Below are positions 25,959 to 35,452 of a stretch of DNA of 64,000 nucleotides, piece after piece. The DNA is from Streptococcaceae bacterium AF54-32pH5A. GTDB taxonomy: Bacteria > Bacillota > Bacilli > Lactobacillales > Streptococcaceae. A program made the position numbers and the translations under genes. Below the pieces are notes generated by a model, which was not told the DNA's origin, ran no database searches, and was given only the letters and a program-made list of their open reading frames with translations. Position 1 is the first letter of the stretch. Every line of letters begins with the position of its first letter. The stretch covers positions 1-64,000 of the forward strand of contig JAQDAD010000001.1 of assembly GCA_027682205.1 (NCBI GenBank), read 5' to 3'.

Positions 25959-27285
25959 ACTAAAAAAAACATGGTATGCGGATGATTTCAGCTATTTCAT
26001 TCGAAACTTCGGAGTGTTCACCTTGATTTTCTCTGCTATGACCTTGATTATCCTTCAGGTCATGCACTCGAGTCTCTACACTTCTGTAGATGAAAAACTC
26101 CAAGCTCTTAGTAGTAGTCCCCAGGCGGTTATCCAGTTAGCCCTTAATCGGGCAACTGAAGAGGTCAAGGATATCCAACCCGCAACAGCGGATGCCAACA
26201 AGGCTGAAATCAAGCCCAATGTTAGCTCCAATACAGAAGTTTTGCTTTTTGACAAGAATTTTAACCAACTCTTACTGGGCAATCGCTTTTTAGGCTTGGA
26301 CAAGATCAAGCTGGACAAGAAAGAGTTGAATCATATTCGCCAAATTCAAGTAGTCAATAGCTATGGTCAGGAAGAAACCTATCGGATGATTTTGATGGAA
26401 ACCAATTCTTCCTCCGTGTCAAGCAATGTCAAATATGCTGCGATTTTAATCAATACCAGCCAGCTTGAGCAAATCAGCCAAAACCACGAGCATTTAATTG
26501 TTGTAGTGATGGCTAGTTTCTGGCTCCTGTCTTTAATTGCCAGTGTTTACCTGGCACGTGTTAGTGTCAAACCCTTACTGGAAAGTATGCAAAAGCAGAA
26601 GTCCTTTGTTGAAAATGCGAGTCACGAACTGAGAACGCCTTTGGCTGTTTTACAAAATCGTTTAGAGAATCTCTTTCGAAAACCAGAGGCAACAATCATG
26701 GAATCCAGCGAAAGTATTGCTTCGAGTCTTGAAGAAGTTCGCAACATGCGTTTCCTCACGACCAATCTTCTCAACCTTGCACGTCGAGACGATGGGATCA
26801 AACCAGAAATAGCAGAAGTTTCTCCACAATTCTTTAAAACAACCTTTGCCAACTATGAGTTGATTGCTTCTGAAAATGATCGTGTTTTTGACTATGAAAA
26901 TCGGATTTATCGTCCCTTTATGACTGATCAGTTGCTCTTAAAACAACTCATGACCATCTTGTTTGATAATGCCATCAAGTATACCGAAGAAGATGGGAAA
27001 ATTGAGTTTGTGGTTTATGCTACAGATCGCCACCTCTATCTTACAGTAACAGATAATGGGATTGGAATCTCAGATGCCGATAAGAAGAAAATCTTTGACC
27101 GTTTTTACCGTGTAGACAAGGCAAGAACTCGTCAGAAAGGTGGCTTTGGCCTAGGACTATCTCTGGCCAAGCAGATTGTAGATGCCTTACGAGGAACAAT
27201 TAGCGTAAAAGATAACAAACCTAGAGGAACGATTTTTGAAGTTAAAATTGCCATCCAATCTCCTTCCAAACGTAAGAATAAATAA
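25948..27285 (+). CDS. ciaH: Sensor histidine kinase CiaH
   Basis: CiaH is the membrane kinase partner of CiaR. The 445-residue protein has two membrane helices (about 20-42 and 185-205) flanking an extracytoplasmic sensor region, a dimerisation domain with phospho-acceptor H226 in [17 protein letters not shown], and a catalytic ATPase domain with N-box DNAIKYT, G1 DNGIGI and G2 GGFGLGLSL. It starts within the end of ciaR, so the two are translationally coupled. Confidence 0.97.
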   Translation: MFNKLKKTWYADDFSYFIRNFGVFTLIFSAMTLIILQVMHSSLYTSVDEKLQALSSSPQAVIQLALNRATEEVKDIQPATADANKAEIKPNVSSNTEVLLFDKNFNQLLLGNRFLGLDKIKLDKKELNHIRQIQVVNSYGQEETYRMILMETNSSSVSSNVKYAAILINTSQLEQISQNHEHLIVVVMASFWLLSLIASVYLARVSVKPLLESMQKQKSFVENASHELRTPLAVLQNRLENLFRKPEATIMESSESIASSLEEVRNMRFLTTNLLNLARRDDGIKPEIAEVSPQFFKTTFANYELIASENDRVFDYENRIYRPFMTDQLLLKQLMTILFDNAIKYTEEDGKIEFVVYATDRHLYLTVTDNGIGISDADKKKIFDRFYRVDKARTRQKGGFGLGLSLAKQIVDALRGTISVKDNKPRGTIFEVKIAIQSPSKRKNK

Positions 27286-27315
27286 AAAAGACAGTTTTGA
27301 GAAACTGTCTTTTTA
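27285..27315. terminator. Bidirectional terminator between ciaH and the DUF3270 gene
   Basis: AAAAAGACAGTTT (27285-27297) pairs perfectly with AAACTGTCTTTTT (27302-27314) around a TGAG loop, and has A and T tracts for both directions. Confidence 0.9.
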
Positions 27316-27351
27316 GATAACAAGAAAAGAGGTTGGTAGTAGTACCAACCT

Positions 27352-27636
27352 TTATTTTGAAAGTTTTCGTTTAATCATCTTTCGTTGAAGTTGTAAAAGG
27401 GCAAAACTTGTTCCCATTGCAGCAATAAATGATAAAGCTGTATTTAATTTTAAGGCTAAAAAGATAAAGCTAAAAAGCACCATAAAAATACAAAAACAAG
27501 CAATATTTACAAAAAATAAAATCTCTTTTAGGTTAGGGCCGACTGGGGCTTCTGGTGTATAATCTTGATAAAGCGGAGTTTGATTCGATTCTGGAATTTG
27601 TTCAAACTCATAAGCTTCTAATTTTCTTGCGGGCAT
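27352..27636 (-). CDS. DUF3270 family membrane protein
   Basis: The 94-residue protein has a polar N-terminal third (residues 1-36) and two hydrophobic helices (about 38-63 and 67-84), ending in a basic tail RKMIKRKLSK. This matches DUF3270, a family found mainly in streptococci, of unknown function. AAGGAG precedes the ATG on the minus strand. It converges on ciaH and shares the terminator. From memory, the same small gene follows ciaH in S. pneumoniae. Confidence 0.75.
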   Translation of the reverse strand: MPARKLEAYEFEQIPESNQTPLYQDYTPEAPVGPNLKEILFFVNIACFCIFMVLFSFIFLALKLNTALSFIAAMGTSFALLQLQRKMIKRKLSK

Positions 27637-28019
27637 GATTCTCTCCTTAACAGTACCTAACTATTTTATCATTTTTTATGCAGAGAATTATTACAGAATG
27701 GTTACAAAACTACTAAAGTCTCTTATCATTATCTGAGTCGCTCTTCTTGACACCTACTAGGGAAAGTGATAGCATGGATGTTACACTTGAAACAGATGAC
27801 CAGACCTTCTCTATTTTAAATATACTGAGAAAGGAAAGGATAACTTATATAAATTGATAGCAAGCAAGTGCTTTTCCTAATATAATTTGTTGAGTTGCTA
27901 CCTTGATACTTTTGAAGTGTATTGGTAGGAGTTGTTTTGAATGGATGATAAGACAGAGATTCTGTCTATTGGACTGGGTGGCTTTTTGCTACCTCTGGGA
28001 AATGTTAAAGGAGATAAGC
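27637..28019 (+). other. Intergenic region before the HrtB-like gene
   Basis: Divergent control region of 383 nt. It holds TATAAT at 27881-27886 (candidate -10 for the ABC pair, with TTGATA 21 bp upstream, too far for a normal -35), TATATAA-rich DNA near 27846, and a 41-codon ORF at 27941 (MDDKTEILSIGLGGFLLPLG...) that overlaps the permease start. That ORF lacks a ribosome-binding site and looks like a remnant or noise. No complete regulator gene is present. Confidence 0.4.
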
Positions 28020-29075
28020 ATGTATCTTGCTATCAAAGAAATAGTACGAAACAAACTTCGATATAGTTTGATTCTAACTACCATTTTTCTTATCGCTTTT
28101 ATGGTCTTTTTTATGACCAGTCTAGCTCTTGGTCTTGTGCGAAACAACCGAGCAGCTATTGATAATTGGCAAGCAACGGGTGTGGTTTTATCCGACTACG
28201 CAAATGATAATTTGACAGCATCTTTTATTCCTGAAAAGGACTACAAGGATAAGAGTTCTGAAGAGGCTACTCCATTGGGCTATATGTTCGCTGTGACCAA
28301 TCTAGTCGATGATAGTGAAAAGGTCAATGTTTCCATCTTTGCTCAAGACTGGGACGCTTTTATCTCTCCTAGTTTGACGGAGGGACGGTATCCTGAGGGG
28401 GATGATGAGGTTGTCGTGGATCAGTCCTTTGAGAACTATGGGATTAAGCTAGGTGATACCATTCAGCTGAATGGAAGTGAGGCAAGTTACAAGATTGTAG
28501 GCCTGACTCAAGATAATAAATTTTTCACCGAGCCTGTTGTCTTTACGAGTCTGACAACTTATTGGACCTTACAAGGAACCTTGAAAGCCAATCGTTCCAT
28601 CTCTGCCTTGGTATTGAAAAATGATATAGAAGTGGCTGGCGATGGATTGAAACAGATTTCTATTCCAAAAATGATATCGAAAATTCCTGGTTACACACCA
28701 CAGGTGAATGTATTTTCAGGGATGATTCTCGCTATGATTGTCATCACAGGCTTGATTGTGGGGATTTTTGTTTATATCATTACCATTCAAAAACTAGGAC
28801 TTTATGGAATAATGCGGGCTCAGGGAATACAGATCAAAACCATTGTATGGTCTCTTTTCTGTCAAATCTTCCTCCTAGCTGGTATGGGGATTGGATTAGC
28901 CTTGCTGGCAATCGGAGGAGTGATTTTGGTTTTACCAGCTACCTTCTTTTTCTATCCAAGTTGGATAGCCTACTCTGTCCTAAGCTTGGTAATTTCCTTG
29001 ATGGCGCTTCTAGGTGGTGTCATTTCACTTCCACGCTTGCTAAAGGTGGACCCGATTACTGCAATTGCAGAGTGA
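28020..29075 (+). CDS. FtsX/MacB-type ABC permease, HrtB-like
   Basis: The 351-residue protein resembles HrtB, the permease of heme-efflux ABC systems: an N-terminal helix (about 18-38) after MYLAIKEIVRNKLRYSL, a large extracytoplasmic domain (about 40-225), and three C-terminal helices (about 232-258, 275-305, 315-340), ending in the typical LLKVDPITAIAE. The ATG at 28020 with AAAGGAG is chosen over an upstream open frame. It is transcribed with the ATPase gene 13 nt downstream. Substrate assignment as heme is by family resemblance only. Confidence 0.75.
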   Translation: MYLAIKEIVRNKLRYSLILTTIFLIAFMVFFMTSLALGLVRNNRAAIDNWQATGVVLSDYANDNLTASFIPEKDYKDKSSEEATPLGYMFAVTNLVDDSEKVNVSIFAQDWDAFISPSLTEGRYPEGDDEVVVDQSFENYGIKLGDTIQLNGSEASYKIVGLTQDNKFFTEPVVFTSLTTYWTLQGTLKANRSISALVLKNDIEVAGDGLKQISIPKMISKIPGYTPQVNVFSGMILAMIVITGLIVGIFVYIITIQKLGLYGIMRAQGIQIKTIVWSLFCQIFLLAGMGIGLALLAIGGVILVLPATFFFYPSWIAYSVLSLVISLMALLGGVISLPRLLKVDPITAIAE

Positions 29076-29088
29076 TAAGGAGAATAGT

Positions 29089-29769
29089 ATGACAGCATTA
29101 ATTGAAATGACTCAAGTGACAAAAACATACGGGGAAGGAAAGATGAGAGTCGTGGCCCTGCATGAGACGAATTTTCAGCTAAATGCGGGAGAGTTCGTTG
29201 CTATCGTTGGGCCTTCAGGCTCTGGAAAGACGACCTTTCTAACGACTCTAGGACAACTTCAGGAAGCATCGAGTGGAAAGATTTTGGTAAAGGGGAAGGA
29301 AACAGGAAGTTTGACGGAGAAGGAGAAAACAGACCTCCGTTTTAGAGAGTTTGGCTTTATTCTCCAAGCTTCAAATTTGATTCCCTTTCTAACAGTCAAG
29401 GAACAGCTGGATTTGATTGACAGATTGGATAAGGGAAAAAATAGGAAAAGTGATCGAAAAGAGTTACTTGACTTGTTGGATTTGGAAAAGGTACAAAATC
29501 AGTATCCCAAGGCTTTATCAGGTGGTGAACGTCAACGTGCCGCGATAGCTAGAGCGCTTTATAATAATCCAAGTATCGTGCTTGCAGATGAGCCGACAGC
29601 CAGTCTGGATACCCAGCGTGCTTACCAAGTAACGGAGATGTTGGCTGCCATTGCCCACGAACAAGGGAGAGGAGTTGTCATGATTACACATGATACACGC
29701 CTTCTTGATAAGGTTGACCGTATCTATGTTATGAATGATGGCCACCTAGTAGAAAAAACACATGTATAA
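29089..29769 (+). CDS. ABC ATPase, HrtA/LolD-like
   Basis: The 226-residue protein is the ATPase partner of the preceding permease. It has Walker A GPSGSGKTT (about residues 42-50), Q-loop, signature LSGGERQR (about 143-150), Walker B VLADEPTASLD, and H-loop ITHDTR. Such MacB/LolD-type ATPases power extracytoplasmic MacB-like permeases rather than ordinary importers. The ATG at 29089 follows AAGGAG; the frame extends to 29065 but that part overlaps the permease gene. Confidence 0.85.
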   Translation: MTALIEMTQVTKTYGEGKMRVVALHETNFQLNAGEFVAIVGPSGSGKTTFLTTLGQLQEASSGKILVKGKETGSLTEKEKTDLRFREFGFILQASNLIPFLTVKEQLDLIDRLDKGKNRKSDRKELLDLLDLEKVQNQYPKALSGGERQRAAIARALYNNPSIVLADEPTASLDTQRAYQVTEMLAAIAHEQGRGVVMITHDTRLLDKVDRIYVMNDGHLVEKTHV

Positions 29770-29774
29770 AAAAG

Positions 29775-29806
29775 AAAGTGGACGGTACTAGTTACTGTTC
29801 ACTTTT
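29775..29806 (+). terminator. Terminator of the HrtBA-like pair
   Basis: AAAGTG (29775-29780) pairs with CACTTT (29800-29805) and the stem continues with GTA/TAC inside; Ts follow. Confidence 0.75.
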
Positions 29807-29878
29807 TGATTGCAAACTTTAAAAATGACGTTGACTTTTATAAAAATCCTAGTATTCATAGCTGATTTTTGAGAATTG

Positions 29879-29887
29879 TGGTATAAT
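29879..29887 (+). promoter_or_regulatory. Extended -10 abutting the U32 gene start
   Basis: TGGTATAAT (29879-29887) ends 7 nt before the ATG at 29895, so transcription should begin at or next to the start codon. No Shine-Dalgarno is present. The transcript is predicted to be leaderless. Confidence 0.7.
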
Positions 29888-29894
29888 TTTTCTT

Positions 29895-30824
29895 ATGGAA
29901 AAGATTATCATTACAGCAACTGCTGAAAGTATTGAACAAGTTGAACAACTACTCGAAGCTGGCGTAGACCGTATCTATGTCGGTGAGAAAGATTTTGGTC
30001 TTCGTCTGCCAACGACCTTTAGTTATGAAGAGTTGCGCACCATTGCTAAGCTCGTTCATGATGCGAGTAAGGAATTGATCGTTGCGGTTAACGCCCTCAT
30101 GCACCAAGATATGATGGACCGTATCAAGCCCTTCCTAGACTTCTTGGAAGAAATCAAGACAGACTATATTACAGTAGGTGATGCAGGTGTCTTTTATGTG
30201 GTCAACCGTGATGGCTATTCCTTCAAGACTATCTACGATGCTTCAACTATGGTGACAAGCAGTCGTCAGATTAATTTCTGGGGTCAGAAGGCAGGGGCTT
30301 CTGAGGCGGTTTTGGCACGTGAAATTCCATCTGCTGAACTCTTCAAGATGCCAGAGATTTTGGAAATTCCTGCTGAAGTCTTGGTTTACGGAGCTAGTGT
30401 TATTCACCATTCTAAGCGTCCACTCTTACAAAACTACTATAACTTTACGCATATCGATGATGAAAAGACACGTAAGCGTGACCTCTTCTTGGCAGAACCA
30501 AGTGATCCAGAGAGCCATTATTCCATCTTTGAAGATAATCATGGTACCCATATCTTTGCCAACAATGACCTTGATTTGATGACCAAATTGACAGAATTGG
30601 TTGAGCATGGCTTTACTCACTGGAAGCTAGAAGGACTCTACACTCCTGGTCAGAACTTTGTTGAGATTGCTAAACTCTTTATCCAGGCGCGTAGCTTGAT
30701 CCAAAAGGGAGAATTCAGCCATGATCAAGCCTTCTTGCTAGATGAAGAAGTGCGCAAGTTACACCCTAAAAACCGTTTCCTCGACACAGGATTCTATGAC
30801 TACGATCCTGATATGGTTAAATAG
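29895..30824 (+). CDS. Peptidase U32 family protein
   Basis: The 309-residue protein belongs to the U32 (YrrN/YegQ-type) family, usually annotated as collagenase-like peptidases; several relatives actually act in tRNA or rRNA hydroxylation. It begins with AGVDRIYVGEKDFGLRLP (residues 22-39) and shows a TIM-barrel-like pattern; the family's C-terminal cysteine cluster is not present. It is monocistronic, from a predicted leaderless promoter. Whether it is a protease cannot be told from sequence. Confidence 0.85.
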   Translation: MEKIIITATAESIEQVEQLLEAGVDRIYVGEKDFGLRLPTTFSYEELRTIAKLVHDASKELIVAVNALMHQDMMDRIKPFLDFLEEIKTDYITVGDAGVFYVVNRDGYSFKTIYDASTMVTSSRQINFWGQKAGASEAVLAREIPSAELFKMPEILEIPAEVLVYGASVIHHSKRPLLQNYYNFTHIDDEKTRKRDLFLAEPSDPESHYSIFEDNHGTHIFANNDLDLMTKLTELVEHGFTHWKLEGLYTPGQNFVEIAKLFIQARSLIQKGEFSHDQAFLLDEEVRKLHPKNRFLDTGFYDYDPDMVK

Positions 30825-30829
30825 GACAC

Positions 30830-30860
30830 AAAAACCCGAAATAAAAATGTTCGGGTTTTT
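30830..30860 (+). terminator. Terminator of the U32 gene
   Basis: AAAAACCCGAA (30830-30840) pairs perfectly with TTCGGGTTTTT (30850-30860). Confidence 0.9.
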
Positions 30861-30929
30861 CAAGTGTATCCATGAAATAAAAACGGATACATGTTATAAT
30901 GAAAGTAACTCTTTAATGGAGGTGTTTAA

Positions 30930-31613
30930 GTGGAGAATCTGAAAAAGATGGCAGGTATCAAGGCTGCTGAGTTTGTCAAGGACGGGATGGTTGTCGGACT
31001 GGGAACGGGGTCTACTGCCTATCATTTCGTAGAAGAAATAGGTCGTCGGATTAAGGAAGAAGGATTGCAGATTACAGCTGTAACGACTTCTAGTGTGACC
31101 AGTAAACAGGCAGAAGGACTCGATATTCCGCTCAAGTCTATTGACCAAGTAGACTTTGTCGATCTGACAGTCGATGGAGCAGATGAAGTGGATAGCCAGT
31201 TTAATGGAATCAAAGGTGGTGGGGGCGCCCTTCTCATGGAGAAGGTTGTTGCAACTCCATCTAAAGAATACATCTGGGTTGTTGATGAAAGCAAACTAGT
31301 AGAAAAACTAGGTGCTTTTAAATTGCCTGTGGAAGTGGTTCAGTATGGCGCAGAACAGGTCTTTCGTCGTTTTGAACGAGCTGGCTACAAACCAAGTTTC
31401 CGTGAAAAAGACGGTCAACGTTTTGTGACAGATATGCAGAACTTTATCATTGATCTAGCCTTGGAAGTCATCGAAGACCCAATTGCTTTCGGACAAGAAT
31501 TGGACCATGTCGTTGGTGTCGTAGAGCATGGCTTGTTTAACCAAATGGTGGATAAGGTCATCGTAGCTGGACAAAATGGCGTTCAGATTTTAACTTCAAC
31601 AAAAGCAAGATAA
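30930..31613 (+). CDS. rpiA: Ribose-5-phosphate isomerase A
   Basis: RpiA interconverts ribose-5-phosphate and ribulose-5-phosphate. The 227-residue protein has the phosphate loop GLGTGSTA (about 23-30), DGADEVD (about 82-88) and KGGGGALL with the catalytic lysine region. The start is GTG at 30930 with GGAGG at 30918-30922. It leads the rpiA-deoB-DUF1697-punA block, which links deoxyribose and ribose phosphates from nucleosides to the pentose-phosphate pathway. Confidence 0.97.
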   Translation: MENLKKMAGIKAAEFVKDGMVVGLGTGSTAYHFVEEIGRRIKEEGLQITAVTTSSVTSKQAEGLDIPLKSIDQVDFVDLTVDGADEVDSQFNGIKGGGGALLMEKVVATPSKEYIWVVDESKLVEKLGAFKLPVEVVQYGAEQVFRRFERAGYKPSFREKDGQRFVTDMQNFIIDLALEVIEDPIAFGQELDHVVGVVEHGLFNQMVDKVIVAGQNGVQILTSTKAR

Positions 31614-31636
31614 CTAAAATAATAAGGAGACAGATT

Positions 31637-32848
31637 ATGTCAAAATTTAATCGAATTCACTTGGTGGTACTGGATTCTGTAGGGATCGGTGCTGCACCAG
31701 ATGCCAATAACTTTGTCAATGCAGGGGTTCCAGATGGAGCTTCTGATACACTGGGACACATTTCCAAAACAGTTGGTTTGAATGTTCCAAATATGGCTAA
31801 AATTGGTCTAGGAAATATTCCTCGTGAAACGCCTTTGAAGACTGTACCAGCAGAAAGCAATCCAACTGGTTATGCAACGAAACTAGAAGAAGTATCTCTT
31901 GGTAAGGATACTATGACTGGACACTGGGAAATCATGGGACTTAACATTACGGAGCCTTTCGATACTTTCTGGAATGGATTTCCAGAGGAAATCCTTACTA
32001 AAATCGAAGAATTTTCAGGACGTAAGGTTATTCGTGAAGCCAACAAACCATACTCAGGAACAGCTGTCATCGATGACTTTGGACCACGCCAAATGGAAAC
32101 TGGGGAGTTGATTATCTATACATCAGCTGACCCAGTTCTTCAAATCGCAGCCCACGAAGAGATTATTCCTTTGGAGGAACTCTACCGTATCTGTGAATAC
32201 GCTCGTTCGATTACTTTAGAGCGTCCAGCTCTTCTCGGACGCATTATTGCTCGTCCTTATGTTGGTGAGCCTGGAAACTTCACTCGTACGGCTAACCGTC
32301 GTGACTTGGCTGTATCTCCATTTGCTCCAACTGTTTTGGACAAATTGAACGAAGCAGGTATTGATACTTATGCTGTTGGTAAAATCAATGATATCTTTAA
32401 CGGTGCTGGTATCAACCATGACATGGGCCACAACAAGTCAAATAGTCATGGAATTGATACACTTTTGAAGACTATGGGACTTGCTGAGTTTGAAAAAGGA
32501 TTCTCATTTACAAACTTGGTAGACTTTGATGCCCTTTACGGTCACCGCCGCAATGCTCATGGTTACCGTGATTGCTTGCATGAGTTCGATGAACGCTTGC
32601 CTGAAATTATCGCAGCCATGCGAGAGGATGACCTTCTCTTGATTACTGCGGACCATGGAAATGATCCAACCTACGCCGGAACTGACCACACTCGTGAATA
32701 CATTCCGCTTTTGGCTTACAGTCCATCCTTTAAAGGAAATGGTGTCATTCCAGTTGGACATTTTGCAGATATTTCTGCAACAGTTGCGGATAACTTTGGT
32801 GTTGAAACAGCCATGATTGGGGAAAGTTTCTTAGATAAATTGGTATAA
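31637..32848 (+). CDS. deoB: Phosphopentomutase
   Basis: DeoB interconverts (deoxy)ribose-1-phosphate and -5-phosphate. The 403-residue protein is of the alkaline-phosphatase superfamily with the metal/phospho site DTMTGHWE near residues 91-98, the first metal aspartate in VLDSVGIG (residue 13), and the second metal site in [24 protein letters not shown] precedes the ATG. It acts between PunA/DeoD and the pentose-phosphate pool. Confidence 0.97.
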   Translation: MSKFNRIHLVVLDSVGIGAAPDANNFVNAGVPDGASDTLGHISKTVGLNVPNMAKIGLGNIPRETPLKTVPAESNPTGYATKLEEVSLGKDTMTGHWEIMGLNITEPFDTFWNGFPEEILTKIEEFSGRKVIREANKPYSGTAVIDDFGPRQMETGELIIYTSADPVLQIAAHEEIIPLEELYRICEYARSITLERPALLGRIIARPYVGEPGNFTRTANRRDLAVSPFAPTVLDKLNEAGIDTYAVGKINDIFNGAGINHDMGHNKSNSHGIDTLLKTMGLAEFEKGFSFTNLVDFDALYGHRRNAHGYRDCLHEFDERLPEIIAAMREDDLLLITADHGNDPTYAGTDHTREYIPLLAYSPSFKGNGVIPVGHFADISATVADNFGVETAMIGESFLDKLV

Positions 32849-32849
32849 G

Positions 32850-33410
32850 ATGACGAGATATGCTTTACTTGTTCGGGGCATTAATGTCGGAGGGAAAAAT
32901 AGGGTTGTCATGGCGCAACTTCGTCAAGAATTGACAGAGTTGGGACTGGAAAAGGTTGAAACCTACATCAACAGTGGCAACATTTTCTTTACTTCGACTG
33001 TTCCCAAAGCCCAATTGGTTGAAAAGTTAGAGGCTTTCTTTGAAGTCCATTATCCATTTATTCAGAGCTTTTCTTTACTGAGTCTAGAGGACTTTGAGGA
33101 GGAGGTTGAAAATCTACCAGATTGGTGGACCAAAGATCTGGCACGAAAAGATGTCCTCTTCTACACGGAGGGCTTGGATGTGAATCAAGTCATCGAGAAA
33201 GTGGATAGTTTGGAACTGGAAGATGAAGTCATTCATTTTGGTAAACTTGGTATTTTCTGGGGGAAATTTTCTGAAGAATCTTACTATGCAACTGCCTATC
33301 ACAAGTACTTACTAAAGATGCCTTTTTATCGCAACATCACTATTCGGAATGCCAAAACCTTTGACAAAATCGGTCAAATGCTAAAAAATAATAAAGGAGA
33401 CACAGAATGA
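32850..33410 (+). CDS. DUF1697 family protein
   Basis: The 186-residue protein matches DUF1697: it begins MTRYALLVRGINVGGKNRVV with MAQLRQELTELG, then TYINSGNIFFTS, all typical of the family, which has no known activity. It starts 1 nt after the deoB stop and ends overlapping punA by 4 nt (ATGA), so it is firmly within the nucleoside operon. From memory, this position is conserved in S. pneumoniae, which hints at a linked role. Confidence 0.85.
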   Translation: MTRYALLVRGINVGGKNRVVMAQLRQELTELGLEKVETYINSGNIFFTSTVPKAQLVEKLEAFFEVHYPFIQSFSLLSLEDFEEEVENLPDWWTKDLARKDVLFYTEGLDVNQVIEKVDSLELEDEVIHFGKLGIFWGKFSEESYYATAYHKYLLKMPFYRNITIRNAKTFDKIGQMLKNNKGDTE

Positions 33411-34216
33411 CATTTTTAGATAAAATCAATGAAACAGCTGCCTTCCTGAAAGACAAGGGAATCCAAGCGCCTGAGTTCGGTCTAATCCTTGGATCAGGTC
33501 TGGGAGAACTTGCAGAAGAAATCGAAAATCCTGTTGTAGTAGACTATGCAGATATTCCAAACTGGGGCCGTTCGACAGTAGTCGGTCACGCTGGTAAATT
33601 GGTATATGGAGAACTTGCAGGTCGAAAAGTCTTGGCTCTTCAAGGTCGTTTCCATTTCTACGAGGGAAATCCTCTGGAAGTTGTGACTTTCCCAGTACGT
33701 GTGATGAAAGTTCTCGGATGTGAAGGTGTCATTGTAACCAATGCTGCAGGAGGTATCGGCTACGGTCCTGGTACCTTAATGGCTATCTCAGACCATATCA
33801 ACATGACAGGACAAAATCCATTGATTGGTGAAAACTTGGATGACTTTGGTCCACGTTTCCCTGATATGTCTAAAGCTTACACGCCAGAATACCGTGCTAC
33901 TGCCCATGAAGTGGCTAAGAAACTTGGTATTAAGCTTGATGAAGGTGTCTATATCGGTGTAACTGGTCCAACTTATGAAACACCTGCAGAAATTCGTGCC
34001 TATAAGACACTGGGAGCAGATGCCGTTGGTATGTCTACGGTTCCTGAAGTTATTGTGGCAGCCCACTCAGGTTTGAAAGTTCTAGGAATTTCATGTATTA
34101 CTAACCATGCTGCTGGATTCCAAGAAGAACTCAACCACGAAGAGGTTGTAGAAGTGACTGAGCGCGTCAAAGGTGACTTTAAGGGCTTGATTAAAGCTAT
34201 TCTTGGTGAACTCTAA
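33407..34216 (+). CDS. punA: Purine nucleoside phosphorylase (trimeric, PunA)
   Basis: PunA splits guanosine and inosine into base and ribose-1-phosphate. The 269-residue length and motifs are those of the trimeric class: LGSGLGELAE (phosphate loop, about 28-37), LQGRFHFYEG (about 79-88), VTNAAGGI, and ISCITNHAAGF near the C-terminus. AAAGGAG precedes the ATG. A second, hexameric phosphorylase (deoD) lies 2.4 kb downstream, with complementary substrate range. Confidence 0.96.
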   Translation: MTFLDKINETAAFLKDKGIQAPEFGLILGSGLGELAEEIENPVVVDYADIPNWGRSTVVGHAGKLVYGELAGRKVLALQGRFHFYEGNPLEVVTFPVRVMKVLGCEGVIVTNAAGGIGYGPGTLMAISDHINMTGQNPLIGENLDDFGPRFPDMSKAYTPEYRATAHEVAKKLGIKLDEGVYIGVTGPTYETPAEIRAYKTLGADAVGMSTVPEVIVAAHSGLKVLGISCITNHAAGFQEELNHEEVVEVTERVKGDFKGLIKAILGEL

Positions 34217-34220
34217 TCCT

Positions 34221-35441
34221 ATGAAAGCACGACTCCAAAGCCTGCCCTACGGACTGAGGCTACTTCTAGCCGCTCTATCATTGGGAATAGGGACGGGTCT
34301 GGTCGGAATTGCCTGCCATTATTTACTAGAAAGTGTGCAATGGCTGGCCTTTGGCCAAACTAGTTCGGATTTGCTCCAGCAATTTCAAGAAGCTGGGGGT
34401 CTCCGTAGATTCCTCGTTCTGTGTGTGACAGGGGCCTTGGCAGCTGGCTTCTGGTATGTCCTACAAAGGCGCCATAAGATTTTGTCTATTCGTCAGCAAA
34501 TTATATTAGCTGGAGACAGGGAGCCAGCGTTCTTAGTCCACCTCTTTCATGCAGGTATGCAGGTTGCGATTGTCGGAGTATGCGCATCGGTCGGAAAAGA
34601 AGGAGCACCACGCGAGGTTGGGGCCCTTCTAGCTGGTTGCTTGTCAAAGGGGTTCTCTCTAGCCCTTAAAGAACGGAAGGTGTTGGTTGCCTGTGGGGCA
34701 GGAGCAGGTCTAGCTTCGGTCTATCAGGTTCCCTTTGCTAGTAGTTTGTTTGTCTTTGAGACCTTAGGACTTACCTATAGTTGGCAGAACTTTTTGCTGG
34801 TTTTAGCTAGTACTTATCTGGCAACCTGGGTGGCTCAGCCCATTGTTGGTCAGGATGCTATTTATCACCTATCTGCGGTCTCTTGGTCGTCTAGCAGTTT
34901 TTTGCAGGCGATTCTGATTGCTTCAGTGGTTACTCCACTTGCGCTGGGCTTCCGATTTTTGGCTAAACGGGCGGGCCACAAGCGACGGAAGAATGGGACA
35001 ATTCTTTGGGCTCTTCCTCTAGCCTTTCTCGTGCTGGGGAGCCTGACAGTCTTTTTCCCTATCTTTATGGGAAATGGCCAGGTACTAGCCCAAGCCTTGT
35101 TGTCTAGCCAGCCAATTCCCTATCTTCCATTGACTCTTGCAGTAAAGGGGCTTCTAGTTTATCTCCTCTTGCGTAATGGTGCCTATGGGGGAACCTTGAC
35201 GCCATCATTTGCCTTGGGGATTGGATCTGGCTATTTAGTGACTTTGCTTTTGACAGTAGTTGGCATTCATCTGGATCCAGCTCTAGGAATGCTACTAGGA
35301 GCAACAGTCTTTTTAGGAACGACCTTACAAGCTCCTCTGACGGCCATTGCACTGAGCCTTGGATTTACAGGCCAGGATTGGAGTTTGACAATACCGCTTG
35401 TACTAGCAGCAGGAATGTCTTACGTGATTCGAAAGAGATGA
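34221..35441 (+). CDS. ClC family chloride/fluoride-type transporter
   Basis: The 406-residue membrane protein has about ten hydrophobic helices and the ClC selectivity motif variant VGKEGAPREVGA (about residues 114-125), including the gating glutamate, plus GGTLTPSFALGIGSG (GxFxP-like) near the C-terminal third. ClC proteins move chloride, often against protons. The ATG at 34221 comes 4 nt after the punA stop with no clear ribosome-binding site, so translation is likely coupled. It is included in the nucleoside block in pneumococci as well, from memory. Confidence 0.85.
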   Translation: MKARLQSLPYGLRLLLAALSLGIGTGLVGIACHYLLESVQWLAFGQTSSDLLQQFQEAGGLRRFLVLCVTGALAAGFWYVLQRRHKILSIRQQIILAGDREPAFLVHLFHAGMQVAIVGVCASVGKEGAPREVGALLAGCLSKGFSLALKERKVLVACGAGAGLASVYQVPFASSLFVFETLGLTYSWQNFLLVLASTYLATWVAQPIVGQDAIYHLSAVSWSSSSFLQAILIASVVTPLALGFRFLAKRAGHKRRKNGTILWALPLAFLVLGSLTVFFPIFMGNGQVLAQALLSSQPIPYLPLTLAVKGLLVYLLLRNGAYGGTLTPSFALGIGSGYLVTLLLTVVGIHLDPALGMLLGATVFLGTTLQAPLTAIALSLGFTGQDWSLTIPLVLAAGMSYVIRKR

Positions 35442-35452
35442 GAGAAGAAACA

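Noticed and set aside
27903..28019. 39-codon N-terminal extension of the HrtB-like permease
   Set aside because: The permease family begins MYLAIKE, preceded by AAAGGAG; the extension shows no family similarity.
27941..28066. 41-codon ORF upstream of the permease gene, considered as a regulator remnant
   Set aside because: It lacks a ribosome-binding site and overlaps the permease start; no family is recognisable.
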